Counted from the stretch's first letter, positions 16,579-26,141 are shown. The stretch is DNA of 64,000 bases from [Clostridium] hylemonae DSM 15053 (GCF_008281175.1 NZ_CP036524.1:62001-126000); one strand, 5' to 3'. The notes: generated by a model from the letters alone, not told the origin. Made by a program: numbers and translations.

Positions 16579-17211
16579 ATTAAACATTAACTCACAAGCA
16601 GCCTGCCTATGCAGATGAATCATTCTATTCTCATAATCAGTATCTTCACACGTCATAGCAGCTTGGGTAAAGTGAAAGCCAGCGTCTTGAAGCATTGGCC
16701 GGTAACCGGGGCCTATAGCCTCAGAGTTAACCATCCGCATGACGGGTGGCCGTGATGGAAAAGCTGCGCTGGAGAGACAGAAAGTTATGAAAAAAAGTGG
16801 GACATTTTGTGAGGAGATCATCTTGAAAGAACAGAAACGCTATCAAGCACGTTTTATCCTTTCAAAACAAGGAATTCTGTTGTAAAATAATAGCAGTATA
16901 GAAAATGTTTGCTTCTTCATTGAAGAAGTGCCGACAAGATAATGCTGCTTGAGCGGATCTGTTTTATGCGTAGGCTTGCCGAATGATAAGACCAATCATA
17001 CTTTACGTTTATGAACCTCTCCTTTCAGGTCATTGTCTATTTTCACAGGTAAGCATTCCTTGTTTTAAAACTATCCGGACAATTCTCTATACACTTAGTA
17101 ACGTCTTGCTTTATTTTATAAAAGTATTTGAGATGAGAACCATGGCGTATATATTGAAGGATTAAAAGCTGCTGATTGCAGATTATGGAGATAAGACAAG
17201 GAGAGATTGTT
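16579..17211. other. Region without an assignable gene at the prophage edge
   Basis: This stretch separates the fibre copy from the chromosome-like GGDEF/EAL gene. On the plus strand a frame at about 16738-16884 reads MTGGRDGKAALERQKVMKKS and on the minus strand 16534-16821 is open for 95 codons, but neither has a ribosome site nor a recognised family. A decayed gene at the element boundary is plausible. The right-hand attachment site could lie here, though I found no copy of the tRNA-Leu 3' end by eye. Confidence 0.4.
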
Positions 17212-20200
17212 ATGAATGAATATGATACGATTTTATCGGATGAATATATAGAACAGCTAAAAGATATGGTGGAATATTTCCCCCTGGCCTGTTACTTTTT
17301 AAAAAGGGATACTGAGCTCACGATATTGTACGGTAATGCCGCTTTTTATTCGATGCTGCAGCAGAGCAGGGATGATGTCAGATATAAATATAAAAACAGT
17401 CTTTCATCCTTACTTTCTACAGAAAAGTTTTTCGAGGGATACCAGGAGGATATAAAAAGCAGGGAATTTCTTCATGATGCGGAAGTACATAATAGAAAGC
17501 ACCGTTTTTATACCCGGATGAAACTGAGCGAAGCAGATGGAATTTACTGCTGCATGTCATTGGATGTAAGTGATTTTGTACTTGATAAAACAAAAAATGA
17601 GGATATGCTTCAGCTGCTGCACATTTTATTTACACAGATCCGGCAGGAAGCTTTTGTCGTAGACGTTAAAAACCAGATCGTCTATATGGCCAGCCAGAAA
17701 AAAATCCTTTCAGGTTTTCCTAAGGTGCTTACTTTTTCTGCATACTCTTCTGAGTATGCAGAAAAGGTCCTGCCATTGAGCAAGGCGGACGATGACAAAC
17801 TGCAGCATGCATTTCATAAAACGCTGAAGCAGCACGTCCGTACTATAAACGAAGTGAGGCTGACGAGTGGGGAATGGGTCCGTTTTCAGTTCAGTTCCTA
17901 TGAAAAAATAGAGGACAAGGGGCCTGTCATCCTGGGGTTTATCGAAGACATATCCAGGGAAAAGCAGGAGTATTTAACATATCTGAAGGAAACGCAGTTT
18001 TATCATATGCTGTTATCGGAGAAGAAGGCATATGGACATATTAATATAACTCAGGACCAGTTTTATGGAATGGGCGGCATCTGGAACCTTTATAATGAAC
18101 TGACTGAAGAGATGACCTATACACAGCTTTATACACGTTTCATTCATAAGGTCGTACATCCGGAGGACCGCGGGGGTTACATGGAGCTGATGGACCGGGA
18201 TAACCTCAGGCAGTCTTATCAAAACGGCCTTACCAGATTGAAATATGAATTCCGCAGGATCATAGAACAAAATAAAATGATGTGGATGGAGATAGAAATC
18301 CTGCTGTTTAAGGAGCCGCTTCAGAATGAACTAATGGCGCTGATGTATCTGACGGATATTGATGAACGGAAGAAAAGCAGCTTCCAGCTGCGCTATGAAT
18401 CGGAATTCGATCAGCTGACGGATGTGTATAATAAAAAAAGCGCAGAATCAAAAATCATTCAATGTCTCCGCGAACCGGCAGAACTGCGGGCCTTTCTGAT
18501 TCTGGATCTTGATAATTTTAAAGATATCAATGACAGCTACGGACATAAAGCCGGCGATGATACCCTGATACTGTTTGCAGACCATCTGAAGGCAGTCTTT
18601 CACGAGCACTGTGTCGTAGGACGTTTCGGCGGTGATGAATTCCTTGTTCTTATGGAACAGATCACGTCTGATAAAGAGGTCGATGATGCATTGATGGATC
18701 TGTATCAGAAGCTGCAGGAGGATAAGAGGTATGATATTAAATTCAGCGCAGGCATTACCCTGATAAAAGGCAGCAGTGATTATGAGACTGTGTTTGAACA
18801 GGCGGATAAGACGCTGTATGAGGTGAAAAATTCACAGAAAGGTTTATATCAGTATTACAACAGGGAAGTAAAGCCCAAGCTGGATATAAAAGAACTTCAG
18901 TCAATGACGGCGGCGGAAGGTGCAGAGGCAGGCTATGAAAATCTGGAGCTGTTGGAAAAAAAGGATTTTGATACCTATCTGGGAGAGTTTGGCGATATCT
19001 CCTATCTTGTTGATCCGGACAGCTATGCTCTGCTCTTGGGAAACCAGGCGTTTTATGACCGTGTCGGGCTTACGAAAAGCCAGTGCCGTGATAAAAAGTG
19101 CTATGAGATCATGCATAGGAGGAAGACGCCGTGTCCGTTTTGCGCAAAGGCAAACTGGTCCAAAGATAAATTCTATTTATGGAAGGACATGAATACCGCG
19201 CTGGAACAGGAATTTCTCATCAAAAATAAACTGATCACATGGAAGCAGCAGGTTGTTTTACTGGCGATCGCCGTTGACATATCCAATGATAAGAGTATTG
19301 TGGATTCCATGGAAAGTAACGCCACAGAGAGCCATTTTCTGCTCAGCGGTATTCAGCATATGCAGGAGCGAGTAAGTTTTGATGAGGCGATGCAGAGTAT
19401 TCTGGAGACGATCTGTCATTTTTTCAAGGCATATCATGCGGGGATCTGGATGATGGATGAACAGAGCGGTCTTTATGCACTGAACAGCGAATGGTTTGTC
19501 GGGGACTCAGGGGACCAATGGACACTGAGCGAAGAGGAGGTGGCAGTGCTCAGCGCATGGCTCAGTGCGCAGAAGTGGAACGAACCGGTGAAGCTGGAGA
19601 ATCCGCAGGCAATGATCGGAGAGTCTTTCGACATGTACCAGCTGATGCAGAGCCATCATGTGGAAAATCAGCACTGGATCCATCTGGAGGAGCATGGGGA
19701 GGAGTACGGCTGTCTGGTCATAGATAATACCAATGCCAATTTTCAGAATGTTTCATTTCTGGAATCCCTGTCCGGTTTTATAGTCAATGAGATCAAACGC
19801 CACCGTCTGTTCCAGGCTGCGCTTCATGCCAATCACTATGATCTTCTGACAGATGTACTGAACAGAAACAGTTATGAGAATAATCTGCCGCGTTATCAGA
19901 CAGAGGAGGTAAGTTCACTCGGTGTGATCGTCGCCAATATAGATAATCTGAAGAAGATCAATGAGGATTATGGTACTGTTACCGGAGATCAATATATCCG
20001 CCATCTGGCAAATCTGATGAAAATGATCTTTGCGCAGACGGATATTTACCGTTTTAATGGGGATGAATTCCTGATCATTGCCGTGAATAGTGAAAAAGCC
20101 GTGCTGGAGGACAAGGTTCAAAAGCTGCGGGAGAAAATCGAGAAAAATGAAAATTTCAGTGTATCTCTGGGATTTTCATGGGACAGTGTAGAACATGATC

Positions 20201-21051
20201 TGGCGGCATTGATCCATGCCGCAGATGATGTGATGAAGTTGAATAAGAAGCGTCATTATGATGAAATGCATGGGAGTGATGATGCGCAGCACCGCCAGCT
20301 GCTTAGAAATCTGATCAAGCAGATCCAAAGAGGGGAGTATGTCGTTTATCTGCAGCCCAAATACCATCTGGAAAACCACAAATGGATCGGTGCGGAGGCT
20401 CTGATCCGCCAGCAGCACCCGGAATTCGGCATCCTGCCGCCTTCTGAGTTTATACCTGTTTTAGAGTCAAACGGGATCATCCGCTATATTGACCTTTTCG
20501 TTTTGGAAGAGGTATGCAGACTGCTGGAGAAGTGGAATCGGAATGATTTGATCATTTCCCTGAACTTTTCAAGAGTCACACTGATGGAGGATGATATTAT
20601 CAACAGTATGAAGAAAGTTCTGGATAAATATGATTTTTCAAGGAGATGTCTTGAGATTGAGATGACAGAGAGCACGGTGGAACACTGTTCAGCCATGCTC
20701 TATAAGACGGTACAGGAGATCAGTGATCTTGGCCTGCGTATATCTCTGGATGATTTCGGTATCCGCTACAGTAATCTGTCTGTACTGAATGATATTCATT
20801 TTGATACACTGAAGCTGGACAAGAGCTTGATCCAAACGCTGGTCAGCCACCAGCGGAGCCGTATTATCCTGCGCAATGTCATACAGATGTGCAGGGAGCT
20901 GGATATAGAAATGATCGCAGAAGGTGTGGAAACAAGCCGCCAGGAGGATATTCTGAAATCACTTGACTGCCCGAATGGACAGGGGTACCTGTTTGCGCGT
21001 CCGGTTCCTGTAAAAGATTTTGAAGAGGATTATATTCTGGACAGAGCTTAA
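17212..21051 (+). CDS. Multidomain cyclic-di-GMP signalling protein (PAS, two GGDEF, GAF-like, EAL)
   Basis: The 1279-aa protein shows an N-terminal PAS-like part (about 1-125) and further PAS-like segments to about 390. A GGDEF domain follows with FDQLTDVYNKKSA at its start and intact GGDEF at 473-477. Next is a cysteine-bearing PAS-like segment (CRDKKCYEIMHRRKTPCPFC, about 627-646) and a GAF-like region to about 860. A second GGDEF domain has NGDEF at 949-953, perhaps weak or inactive. A C-terminal EAL domain has EAL at 1062-1064, EMTES, DDFGIRYSN and EGVET, so phosphodiesterase activity is likely. No membrane segments are seen. ATG 17212 has AAGGAGAG upstream; an in-frame start at 17176 does not. 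Confidence 0.92.
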   Translation: MNEYDTILSDEYIEQLKDMVEYFPLACYFLKRDTELTILYGNAAFYSMLQQSRDDVRYKYKNSLSSLLSTEKFFEGYQEDIKSREFLHDAEVHNRKHRFYTRMKLSEADGIYCCMSLDVSDFVLDKTKNEDMLQLLHILFTQIRQEAFVVDVKNQIVYMASQKKILSGFPKVLTFSAYSSEYAEKVLPLSKADDDKLQHAFHKTLKQHVRTINEVRLTSGEWVRFQFSSYEKIEDKGPVILGFIEDISREKQEYLTYLKETQFYHMLLSEKKAYGHINITQDQFYGMGGIWNLYNELTEEMTYTQLYTRFIHKVVHPEDRGGYMELMDRDNLRQSYQNGLTRLKYEFRRIIEQNKMMWMEIEILLFKEPLQNELMALMYLTDIDERKKSSFQLRYESEFDQLTDVYNKKSAESKIIQCLREPAELRAFLILDLDNFKDINDSYGHKAGDDTLILFADHLKAVFHEHCVVGRFGGDEFLVLMEQITSDKEVDDALMDLYQKLQEDKRYDIKFSAGITLIKGSSDYETVFEQADKTLYEVKNSQKGLYQYYNREVKPKLDIKELQSMTAAEGAEAGYENLELLEKKDFDTYLGEFGDISYLVDPDSYALLLGNQAFYDRVGLTKSQCRDKKCYEIMHRRKTPCPFCAKANWSKDKFYLWKDMNTALEQEFLIKNKLITWKQQVVLLAIAVDISNDKSIVDSMESNATESHFLLSGIQHMQERVSFDEAMQSILETICHFFKAYHAGIWMMDEQSGLYALNSEWFVGDSGDQWTLSEEEVAVLSAWLSAQKWNEPVKLENPQAMIGESFDMYQLMQSHHVENQHWIHLEEHGEEYGCLVIDNTNANFQNVSFLESLSGFIVNEIKRHRLFQAALHANHYDLLTDVLNRNSYENNLPRYQTEEVSSLGVIVANIDNLKKINEDYGTVTGDQYIRHLANLMKMIFAQTDIYRFNGDEFLIIAVNSEKAVLEDKVQKLREKIEKNENFSVSLGFSWDSVEHDLAALIHAADDVMKLNKKRHYDEMHGSDDAQHRQLLRNLIKQIQRGEYVVYLQPKYHLENHKWIGAEALIRQQHPEFGILPPSEFIPVLESNGIIRYIDLFVLEEVCRLLEKWNRNDLIISLNFSRVTLMEDDIINSMKKVLDKYDFSRRCLEIEMTESTVEHCSAMLYKTVQEISDLGLRISLDDFGIRYSNLSVLNDIHFDTLKLDKSLIQTLVSHQRSRIILRNVIQMCRELDIEMIAEGVETSRQEDILKSLDCPNGQGYLFARPVPVKDFEEDYILDRA

Positions 21052-21060
21052 TGGGAGCAT

Positions 21061-22560
21061 TTACGTAAACAGACAGAACACGATCACGACCGCGGCGGTG
21101 ACCAGACCGCCGATGATGGCAGGATGAGCCGCCTCCGGGTTGTACAGCGGGTTGAGCGGGGAGACATAATCACCCCATGGACTCATAAAAGAGGCTTCCA
21201 GTTCCCGTTTTCTGCGCATGGAAACCGGCAGTCCGTCCACAAACTGCCGCCAGTCCTTTTTCAACAGCAGGAACCCCTTTTTACAGTCGCTTTTTGACGG
21301 GTCCGGGTGTGCGAAAAAGAAACCTTCCTTTCTGTCTTGGTTTTCGTACTGACTGTAAGCATACTTCAATATGGAGGTAAGCGCTTTTCCGGCATTTGGT
21401 TCCTTTTGACAGAGCATCCTGAGCCGGCAGTATATATCAAATACTGCCGGCTCACGGTTTTCTTTATCCGAGGCTGAGTCATGGGATATATATGACGATG
21501 CGGCGGTACATTTTTGTGCTGCCGCACTGTTGATATAAAACAGCATCATCCGGTCGATCGCCCGTGAAATGCTGCCTGCCAGTGTTTTCTGAATCCCTGA
21601 TGCCTGAAGATAGACAATGGATTTCAACCAGGTATCTGCAGCCAGAAATCCCCTGAGCTGAGGATTCCAGGCAGTTATCTGCGTATTACTGAGCAAATTC
21701 CCTTCCCCGAGAAAATGGGTCAGAAATGTTTCAGCGGCCTGTAGGTCCTGCACCTGGAAGAATATATTTTGCCTTGGGCTGCTATGTGTAACCAGCTTAT
21801 TTGCATCCGTAACTTTTCCATATTCCGGGAATGTGCCGCTCAGGTAATCGGCTTCCACCAATTTTCTGCCGCTGAAAGCTTTGCTGTACGGAACAGCTTT
21901 TTCAGATAAATGTCTGGAATACAAAATACCCTCGTGTACGTTCTTTGTATGTATTATCTCTTTATAGTTCTCTTTGCCGTTCCAGGCAGAGTTCGCTTCA
22001 TCCAGCAGCCGGCCGACTGTTTCCGGCGGGAGACTCCTGCCGGTGGCGGATCTAAAAAGACTGTTGAACAGACTGGTCCGGTTCCAATGTTCTCCATACT
22101 GGTGAAGGAAACCGTCCAGCGTGCTGAAATGCTTTTCCACGAGTTTTGCCAGATTCCCGAATGTGTAAGAATCCAACAGGCTGAGCAGCCTTTTTTGTTC
22201 GTCGTGTTCTGTCAGACTTACGATCTGTTTCAAAATAGTCATATAGAGTTCTTTTAACCGTTCCAGTTCTTTTTCAGAATCAGAACTTAAAAGCGGCTGC
22301 CATATCCGGAGTTTTGCCAGGAGCTGTTCGATCCTTCTGACCGCTTCTGCCTCTTTTGATGTATCAGCTTTACTCTCGTCTGATATTTCAGAGGTGTCGT
22401 TTCTTTCCGCCGTTTTATGGTATGATGCTTCCGCGTTTTCCACAAACTCCATTTCAGCCTCAGGCTTCCATGTGCTGATATGTGACGCAATGTCAGCTAA
22501 AGAAGCCGTTTTATCGTCTGCCGGTTCCTTGCCGGGAAAAGGAATACTTTGTATTTCCAT
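21061..22560 (-). CDS. Unknown protein with a C-terminal membrane anchor
   Basis: The 499-aa protein is not recognised. Residues 1-95 are acidic and probably disordered; 95-140 look helical (AVRRIEQLLAKLRIW and ELERLKELYMTILKQIVSL). The middle is soluble, and the last 20 residues form one hydrophobic segment (HPAIIGGLVTAAVVIVFCLF) ending at the C-terminus, as in tail-anchored proteins. No signal peptide is seen, so the bulk should face the cytoplasm. The start at 22560 is favoured because GAGGAG lies eight bases upstream; an ATG nine bases earlier abuts that site. It is convergent with the GGDEF/EAL gene, ten bases apart. Confidence 0.7.
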   Translation of the reverse strand: MEIQSIPFPGKEPADDKTASLADIASHISTWKPEAEMEFVENAEASYHKTAERNDTSEISDESKADTSKEAEAVRRIEQLLAKLRIWQPLLSSDSEKELERLKELYMTILKQIVSLTEHDEQKRLLSLLDSYTFGNLAKLVEKHFSTLDGFLHQYGEHWNRTSLFNSLFRSATGRSLPPETVGRLLDEANSAWNGKENYKEIIHTKNVHEGILYSRHLSEKAVPYSKAFSGRKLVEADYLSGTFPEYGKVTDANKLVTHSSPRQNIFFQVQDLQAAETFLTHFLGEGNLLSNTQITAWNPQLRGFLAADTWLKSIVYLQASGIQKTLAGSISRAIDRMMLFYINSAAAQKCTAASSYISHDSASDKENREPAVFDIYCRLRMLCQKEPNAGKALTSILKYAYSQYENQDRKEGFFFAHPDPSKSDCKKGFLLLKKDWRQFVDGLPVSMRRKRELEASFMSPWGDYVSPLNPLYNPEAAHPAIIGGLVTAAVVIVFCLFT

Positions 22561-22692
22561 GCACTGCATCTCCTCTCATTTGTGGTTTCTTATTATCATT
22601 ATCGTCACAAACATACTTCACATAAGCGTCCATGCCCAGAGAAGCAGAGGATGGGAGTGTGCCGCTAATGCAGCGGACAAAAAAGAATGAAG

Positions 22693-23343
22693 CTAGGTTA
22701 TAAATACTATGATAAAGGCCAGTAGTGTGACCAGAGGAGGCAGAAACAGTGCAGAATCATTTGCTGCGGAGGCGGTATACGCCTTGCCCGTTATTGCGTT
22801 CCTCAGCTTTACAACAAGTCTGAAGCACAGGTAACCGGCGGCCGTGCCGAGAACATTTGTGATCAGATCATTGATATCTGTAGCTCTGTACAGTGTAAAC
22901 ATCTGGCTGACTTCGATCAGGAGTGAAAGTAAGAAGCCGAGGAAGATCACTTTTTTTAGTTGTTTATATGTGCCGCTGATGAGCGGACAGAGAAAGCCGA
23001 ACGGAATAAAACAAAGGATATTCAGTATGAAATCAAAGCTTATCCCATCGGCAAACGGAATCCAGTTAACAATAGGATTAAAGATAGATTCCCCGAGACT
23101 GTCCAGCCGGATAAATTCTTTGATCGTCGGTATACCGACAACGTTGCGAAAGACGATGCCCAGATAATAATATAATAAAAGTGAACCAAATGCTGTCCTG
23201 AACCGGGGCAGTCCTTTATCCTTTCGGAAAAAGAAAAACAGCAAAATTCCAATTAATATAAGACTCGCCGCATACAGCGGCCCAGGCATCAACAAGTCTA
23301 GTATTGCTTCAAAAAAACTTAATTGAATCGTCGTTTGTGTCAT
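22693..23343 (-). CDS. VanZ-family membrane protein
   Basis: The 216-aa protein has five to six hydrophobic segments and the VanZ-like pattern FNPIVNWIPFADGISFDFIL, NILCFIPFGFLCPLISG and LLIEVSQMFTLYRATDINDL. This last segment, ahead of DLITNVLGTAAGYL, is the strongest family sign. VanZ homologues are widespread in Firmicutes; VanZ itself gives low-level teicoplanin resistance by an unknown mechanism, and most homologues have no proven role. It is a single gene with GAGGGAGGC upstream. Confidence 0.9.
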   Translation of the reverse strand: MTQTTIQLSFFEAILDLLMPGPLYAASLILIGILLFFFFRKDKGLPRFRTAFGSLLLYYYLGIVFRNVVGIPTIKEFIRLDSLGESIFNPIVNWIPFADGISFDFILNILCFIPFGFLCPLISGTYKQLKKVIFLGFLLSLLIEVSQMFTLYRATDINDLITNVLGTAAGYLCFRLVVKLRNAITGKAYTASAANDSALFLPPLVTLLAFIIVFIT

Positions 23344-23467
23344 ATGCTTCTTCTCAGCCTCCCTCTTTTTCTTATTATCATACAGACAACTTATTAAGAA
23401 AAAGGGAAGACGAGAGTAATTCTTTTTGAATATTGATCTGCCGTGGAGTGTAAGGAGAAGGCCTGGG

Positions 23468-24064
23468 TCACGCGTATTTACGTATCCTTAATGTGATGCC
23501 GAGAGAGTCTGCCAGCGCCTGGCTTGCTTCTATTTTATCCTGGGGAAGCACATCTACGATGGTAAGCCTTACATCGGGAATATAATCTTTACATTCGGAC
23601 GCAAACTGCAGCAGCGCATCGAACGCGCCGGTAAACCGGGGGCGTGTCACTTTATCGTATTCTTCGCTTGTCGGGGCATTCAGGCTGATAGATACGGAAT
23701 CTACGATCCCGGCGAGCGCGGGGATAATGTCCCGGCCGTAGTACAGGTTTGCGAGTCCGTTCGTGTTGACGCGGATGCGTACACCGTACTTTTCTTTTGC
23801 GTATTTTGCGGATGCGGTCAGAGTTTCCAGAGCGCAGGTCGGCTCTCCGTAACCACAATAGACGAGTTCGTCATAGCCTGTAAAGTCAAATGCGTCCATG
23901 GCGGCTATGACTTCTTCCAGGGAGGGATCTGTCTTGTGCCAGAGCGTCTTGGCATCCCCCACGGAATCTTCGTGGCTTCGTATACAGAAGGTGCAGCGGC
24001 AGTCGCATTTGTTTGTGATATTGGCATAGACCTGATTTTTGTAAGTATATAGGATATCAGCCAT
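23468..24064 (-). CDS. TatD-associated type radical SAM protein
   Basis: The 198-aa protein carries the radical SAM cluster motif as C-x3-C-x2-C in NITNKCDCRCTFCIRSHE near residues 16-33. A glycine-rich SAM-binding GYGEPT follows near 70, and RVNTNGLANL and SVSISLNAPTSEEYDKVTRP later. It resembles the short radical SAM proteins found linked to TatD nucleases in Clostridia. The reaction is unknown. It lies 29 bases downstream of an ECF S-component gene and has AAAGGAG before its ATG, so the two are probably cotranscribed. Confidence 0.85.
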   Translation of the reverse strand: MADILYTYKNQVYANITNKCDCRCTFCIRSHEDSVGDAKTLWHKTDPSLEEVIAAMDAFDFTGYDELVYCGYGEPTCALETLTASAKYAKEKYGVRIRVNTNGLANLYYGRDIIPALAGIVDSVSISLNAPTSEEYDKVTRPRFTGAFDALLQFASECKDYIPDVRLTIVDVLPQDKIEASQALADSLGITLRIRKYA

Positions 24065-24093
24065 TTTATTATCTCCTTTCAGATATTACTTCA

Positions 24094-24630
24094 TTATTGC
24101 AGGAACAGCAGCTGATCTGCGCGGTTCTTCATGTGGATTCTGTCGAGCGCCGCGGCGGCGGCCAGAAAGATAACGGCGCTTCCGCCGGACTGCACGGCGC
24201 TGCCGGTCAGTGAGGCAATAGGAGACAGGAAGGAGCCAAAGAGGATCCCTTCTGCCAGATAGTAGCCGGCGGCTGATATGAGCGCGGCGATAAACGGCGC
24301 CGCCACATTCCTCGGGCTGAGCATCCGGCCGTTGTGACTTGTAAATGGGAGGGTGATCAGCATCTTTATGATGATGGTGGCCGGCGCCCACATAGGCGCG
24401 GTGAGCATATCCGCAAGACCGCCTCCGATCGCTGCCGCTGCCAGAGCATAAGGTCTGGGGAGCAGGACGGCCGCAATGTATATGAAAGTATCTCCAAAAT
24501 GTATATATCCGCCGTTTGTCCCATAAGGTATGTGGAAGATATAGGCTGTCATAAGTGTGATCATCGCAGCAAAGAGCCCGGCAGCGGTGAGCAGCGGGAT
24601 CGCTTTTCCCTGTTGCATGTTCTGTTTCAT
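24094..24630 (-). CDS. ECF transporter S component (TIGR04002-like)
   Basis: The 178-aa protein has about five membrane spans and the sequence YGTNGGYIHFGDTFIYIAAV, then LAAAAIGGGLADMLTAPMWA, typical of substrate-binding S components of energy-coupling factor importers. The ligand, probably a vitamin-like compound, is unknown; the family is often found next to the TatD-linked radical SAM gene, as here. ATG 24630 is favoured because AAAGGA lies nine bases upstream; a longer start is at 24648. The energising EcfA/EcfT module is not in the window. Confidence 0.82.
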   Translation of the reverse strand: MKQNMQQGKAIPLLTAAGLFAAMITLMTAYIFHIPYGTNGGYIHFGDTFIYIAAVLLPRPYALAAAAIGGGLADMLTAPMWAPATIIIKMLITLPFTSHNGRMLSPRNVAAPFIAALISAAGYYLAEGILFGSFLSPIASLTGSAVQSGGSAVIFLAAAAALDRIHMKNRADQLLFLQ

Positions 24631-24807
24631 AATCATCAGTCCTTTCATTGTTTGGTGATAATCATAACATTAAAGTGGATGTATTAAAAAGTCCAGATAT
24701 TTAATATTTGAGCAGTCCAGTTTAAAAAAATAAAATAATATAAAATAATCCTTTACTTTTTGTAATATACATGTTAAGCTAAGCAAGTAATCAAAGAGAT
24801 TTGAATC

Positions 24808-24863
24808 GTACCTATGTTTGTAAGTCGTTTCAGGATGATTTACAAGTAAAGGTACTTTTTTTT
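24808..24863 (+). promoter_or_regulatory. Terminator-like hairpin in the leader of the cold-shock gene
   Basis: GTACC (24808-24812) pairs with GGTAC (24851-24855), and an inner TTGTAA (24818-24823) pairs with TTACAA (24840-24845). Eight T residues follow at once (24856-24863). This is the shape of an intrinsic terminator, but it lies 40 bases ahead of the cold-shock ORF with no plus-strand gene before it. It may be an attenuator or temperature-responsive leader. Confidence 0.6.
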
Positions 24864-24902
24864 ATCTCAGATACAAATATTATTAAAATGGAGGTACTGA
24901 CA

Positions 24903-25112
24903 ATGAACAGCGGTACAGTAAAGTGGTTTAACTCACAAAAAGGATTTGGATTTATTACAGATGACCAGGGCGGAGATGTATTCGTACATTTTTCAGCGAT
25001 CGTTTCTAACGGATTTAAGACTCTGGAAGAAGGACAGAAAGTGACTTTCGACACAGAGACAGATCCGAAAGACAGCAGCAAGCTGAAAGCAGTTAATGTT
25101 TGCGCAGCATAG
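24903..25112 (+). CDS. CspA-family cold-shock protein
   Basis: A 69-aa single OB-fold protein. It holds [20 protein letters not shown] with the RNP1 motif KGFGFI and then DVFVHFSAI with RNP2 (VFVHF). Such proteins bind single-stranded RNA and DNA and melt secondary structure. ATG 24903 follows AATGGAGGTACTGAC; the upstream in-frame start at 24801 lies in the leader. The leader is structured, and a terminator follows the gene. Confidence 0.96.
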   Translation: MNSGTVKWFNSQKGFGFITDDQGGDVFVHFSAIVSNGFKTLEEGQKVTFDTETDPKDSSKLKAVNVCAA

Positions 25113-25218
25113 TCTGTAAGAAGATTCCAAGATAAGAATTATTAAGAAATATGTTTCAGAGCAGAAGAGTTTTACTTTCATTTGAATATTTGTATTTTTG
25201 ATAATTTAACGGACAACG

Positions 25219-25252
25219 GCCTGCACTTCGCAAGAAGGGCAGGCTGTTTTTG
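25219..25252 (+). terminator. Rho-independent terminator after cold-shock gene
   Basis: GCCTGCACTTC (25219-25229) pairs with GAAGGGCAGGC (25234-25244), one mismatch, around GCAA; a T tract follows. It lies about 105 bases after the stop codon. Confidence 0.8.
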
Positions 25253-25274
25253 TCGTCCGGTTTTCTGAGAGGGG

Positions 25275-26141
25275 TCAGGCCCCTTTCAGAAGCATGGGAA
25301 GGAATTTCTCATAATTCACACCGTCATTGCGGGGGACCTGTTCTTTCACGGAATCGGCAAGGGCAAGCTCCAGAAATGCTCCTGCAGTCTCCATGATATC
25401 CGGTATGGAATCGCCGCGGGCAATACCTGCCGCGAGACACGAGGCGAATAGATCGCCGGTCCCGGAGTAACTTCCGCCGATGTAAGGGAAAGAAGACAAT
25501 TTGCAGAATTCTTTCGTGATATACAGGTTGCCCATCATGTCAGTCCCATTTTCACTTTTGTGGCGGATGCCGGTGACGATGATCTCACCGGGACCTTCTT
25601 TACACAGTTCTTTGCCGGCCCGGTCAATGGTTTCAGTCAGATGCCCGGTATCCTTTATATCCGCAAGGGTATGGTAGTCTGTGCCTGTAAGGAGGCACAG
25701 TTCGGTAAGGTTTGGGGTGATGATGTCGGCCCGCAAGGCCAGTTCCCGCATCTGGCACCGGAGTTGTTCGGTGAACATGGCGTAAGTATTCCCGTTGTCT
25801 CCCATGACAGGGTCTACGAGAAGAAAAGTATCTTCGCCGCAGAATGTATCGATAAACCTGTGTATATGCCGGATCTGCATTTCACTGGCGACAAACCCGG
25901 TGTATATGCCGTCGAACCGTACATTCATTTTCTTCCATTCGGAACGGAAGGCTTCCATTTTGTCTGTATAGTCGTCGCAGAAGTAGCTGGGATATCCTGT
26001 CTGTGCACTGAGAATTGCCGTAGGCAGCGGACACGGCTGTACGCCCATGGCGGCGGTGACGGAGATGGCGGCGGTGAGCGAACAGCGGCCAAATCCGGAT
26101 AAATCGTTGATTATTGCTATTTTTTTTGTCATATCATCCAA
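25275..26141 (-). CDS. pdxY: Pyridoxamine/pyridoxal kinase
   Basis: The 288-aa protein belongs to the ribokinase-fold pyridoxal kinase group. KIAIINDLSGFGRCSLTAAI is at the N-terminus, DPVMGDNGNTY near residue 112 and TPNLTELCLLTG near 142. The late SYSGTGDLFASCLAAGI carries the anion-hole and catalytic aspartate in GTGD. It phosphorylates B6 vitamers with ATP to feed the PLP pool in a salvage route. The first ATG has AAGGA four bases upstream; a second ATG is nine bases later. It follows the large HTH regulator gene on the same strand at about 107 bases. Confidence 0.9.
   Translation of the reverse strand: MDDMTKKIAIINDLSGFGRCSLTAAISVTAAMGVQPCPLPTAILSAQTGYPSYFCDDYTDKMEAFRSEWKKMNVRFDGIYTGFVASEMQIRHIHRFIDTFCGEDTFLLVDPVMGDNGNTYAMFTEQLRCQMRELALRADIITPNLTELCLLTGTDYHTLADIKDTGHLTETIDRAGKELCKEGPGEIIVTGIRHKSENGTDMMGNLYITKEFCKLSSFPYIGGSYSGTGDLFASCLAAGIARGDSIPDIMETAGAFLELALADSVKEQVPRNDGVNYEKFLPMLLKGA

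Noticed and set aside
16534-16821. 95-codon minus-strand frame after fibre copy 2
   Set aside because: It has no convincing ribosome site and no recognised similarity; it covers the duplicated terminator element. Left as an unexplained region.
22693-23343. Glycopeptide resistance determinant (vanZ)
   Set aside because: Only a VanZ-family domain is present, with no van operon genes nearby; such homologues are ordinary in Firmicutes.
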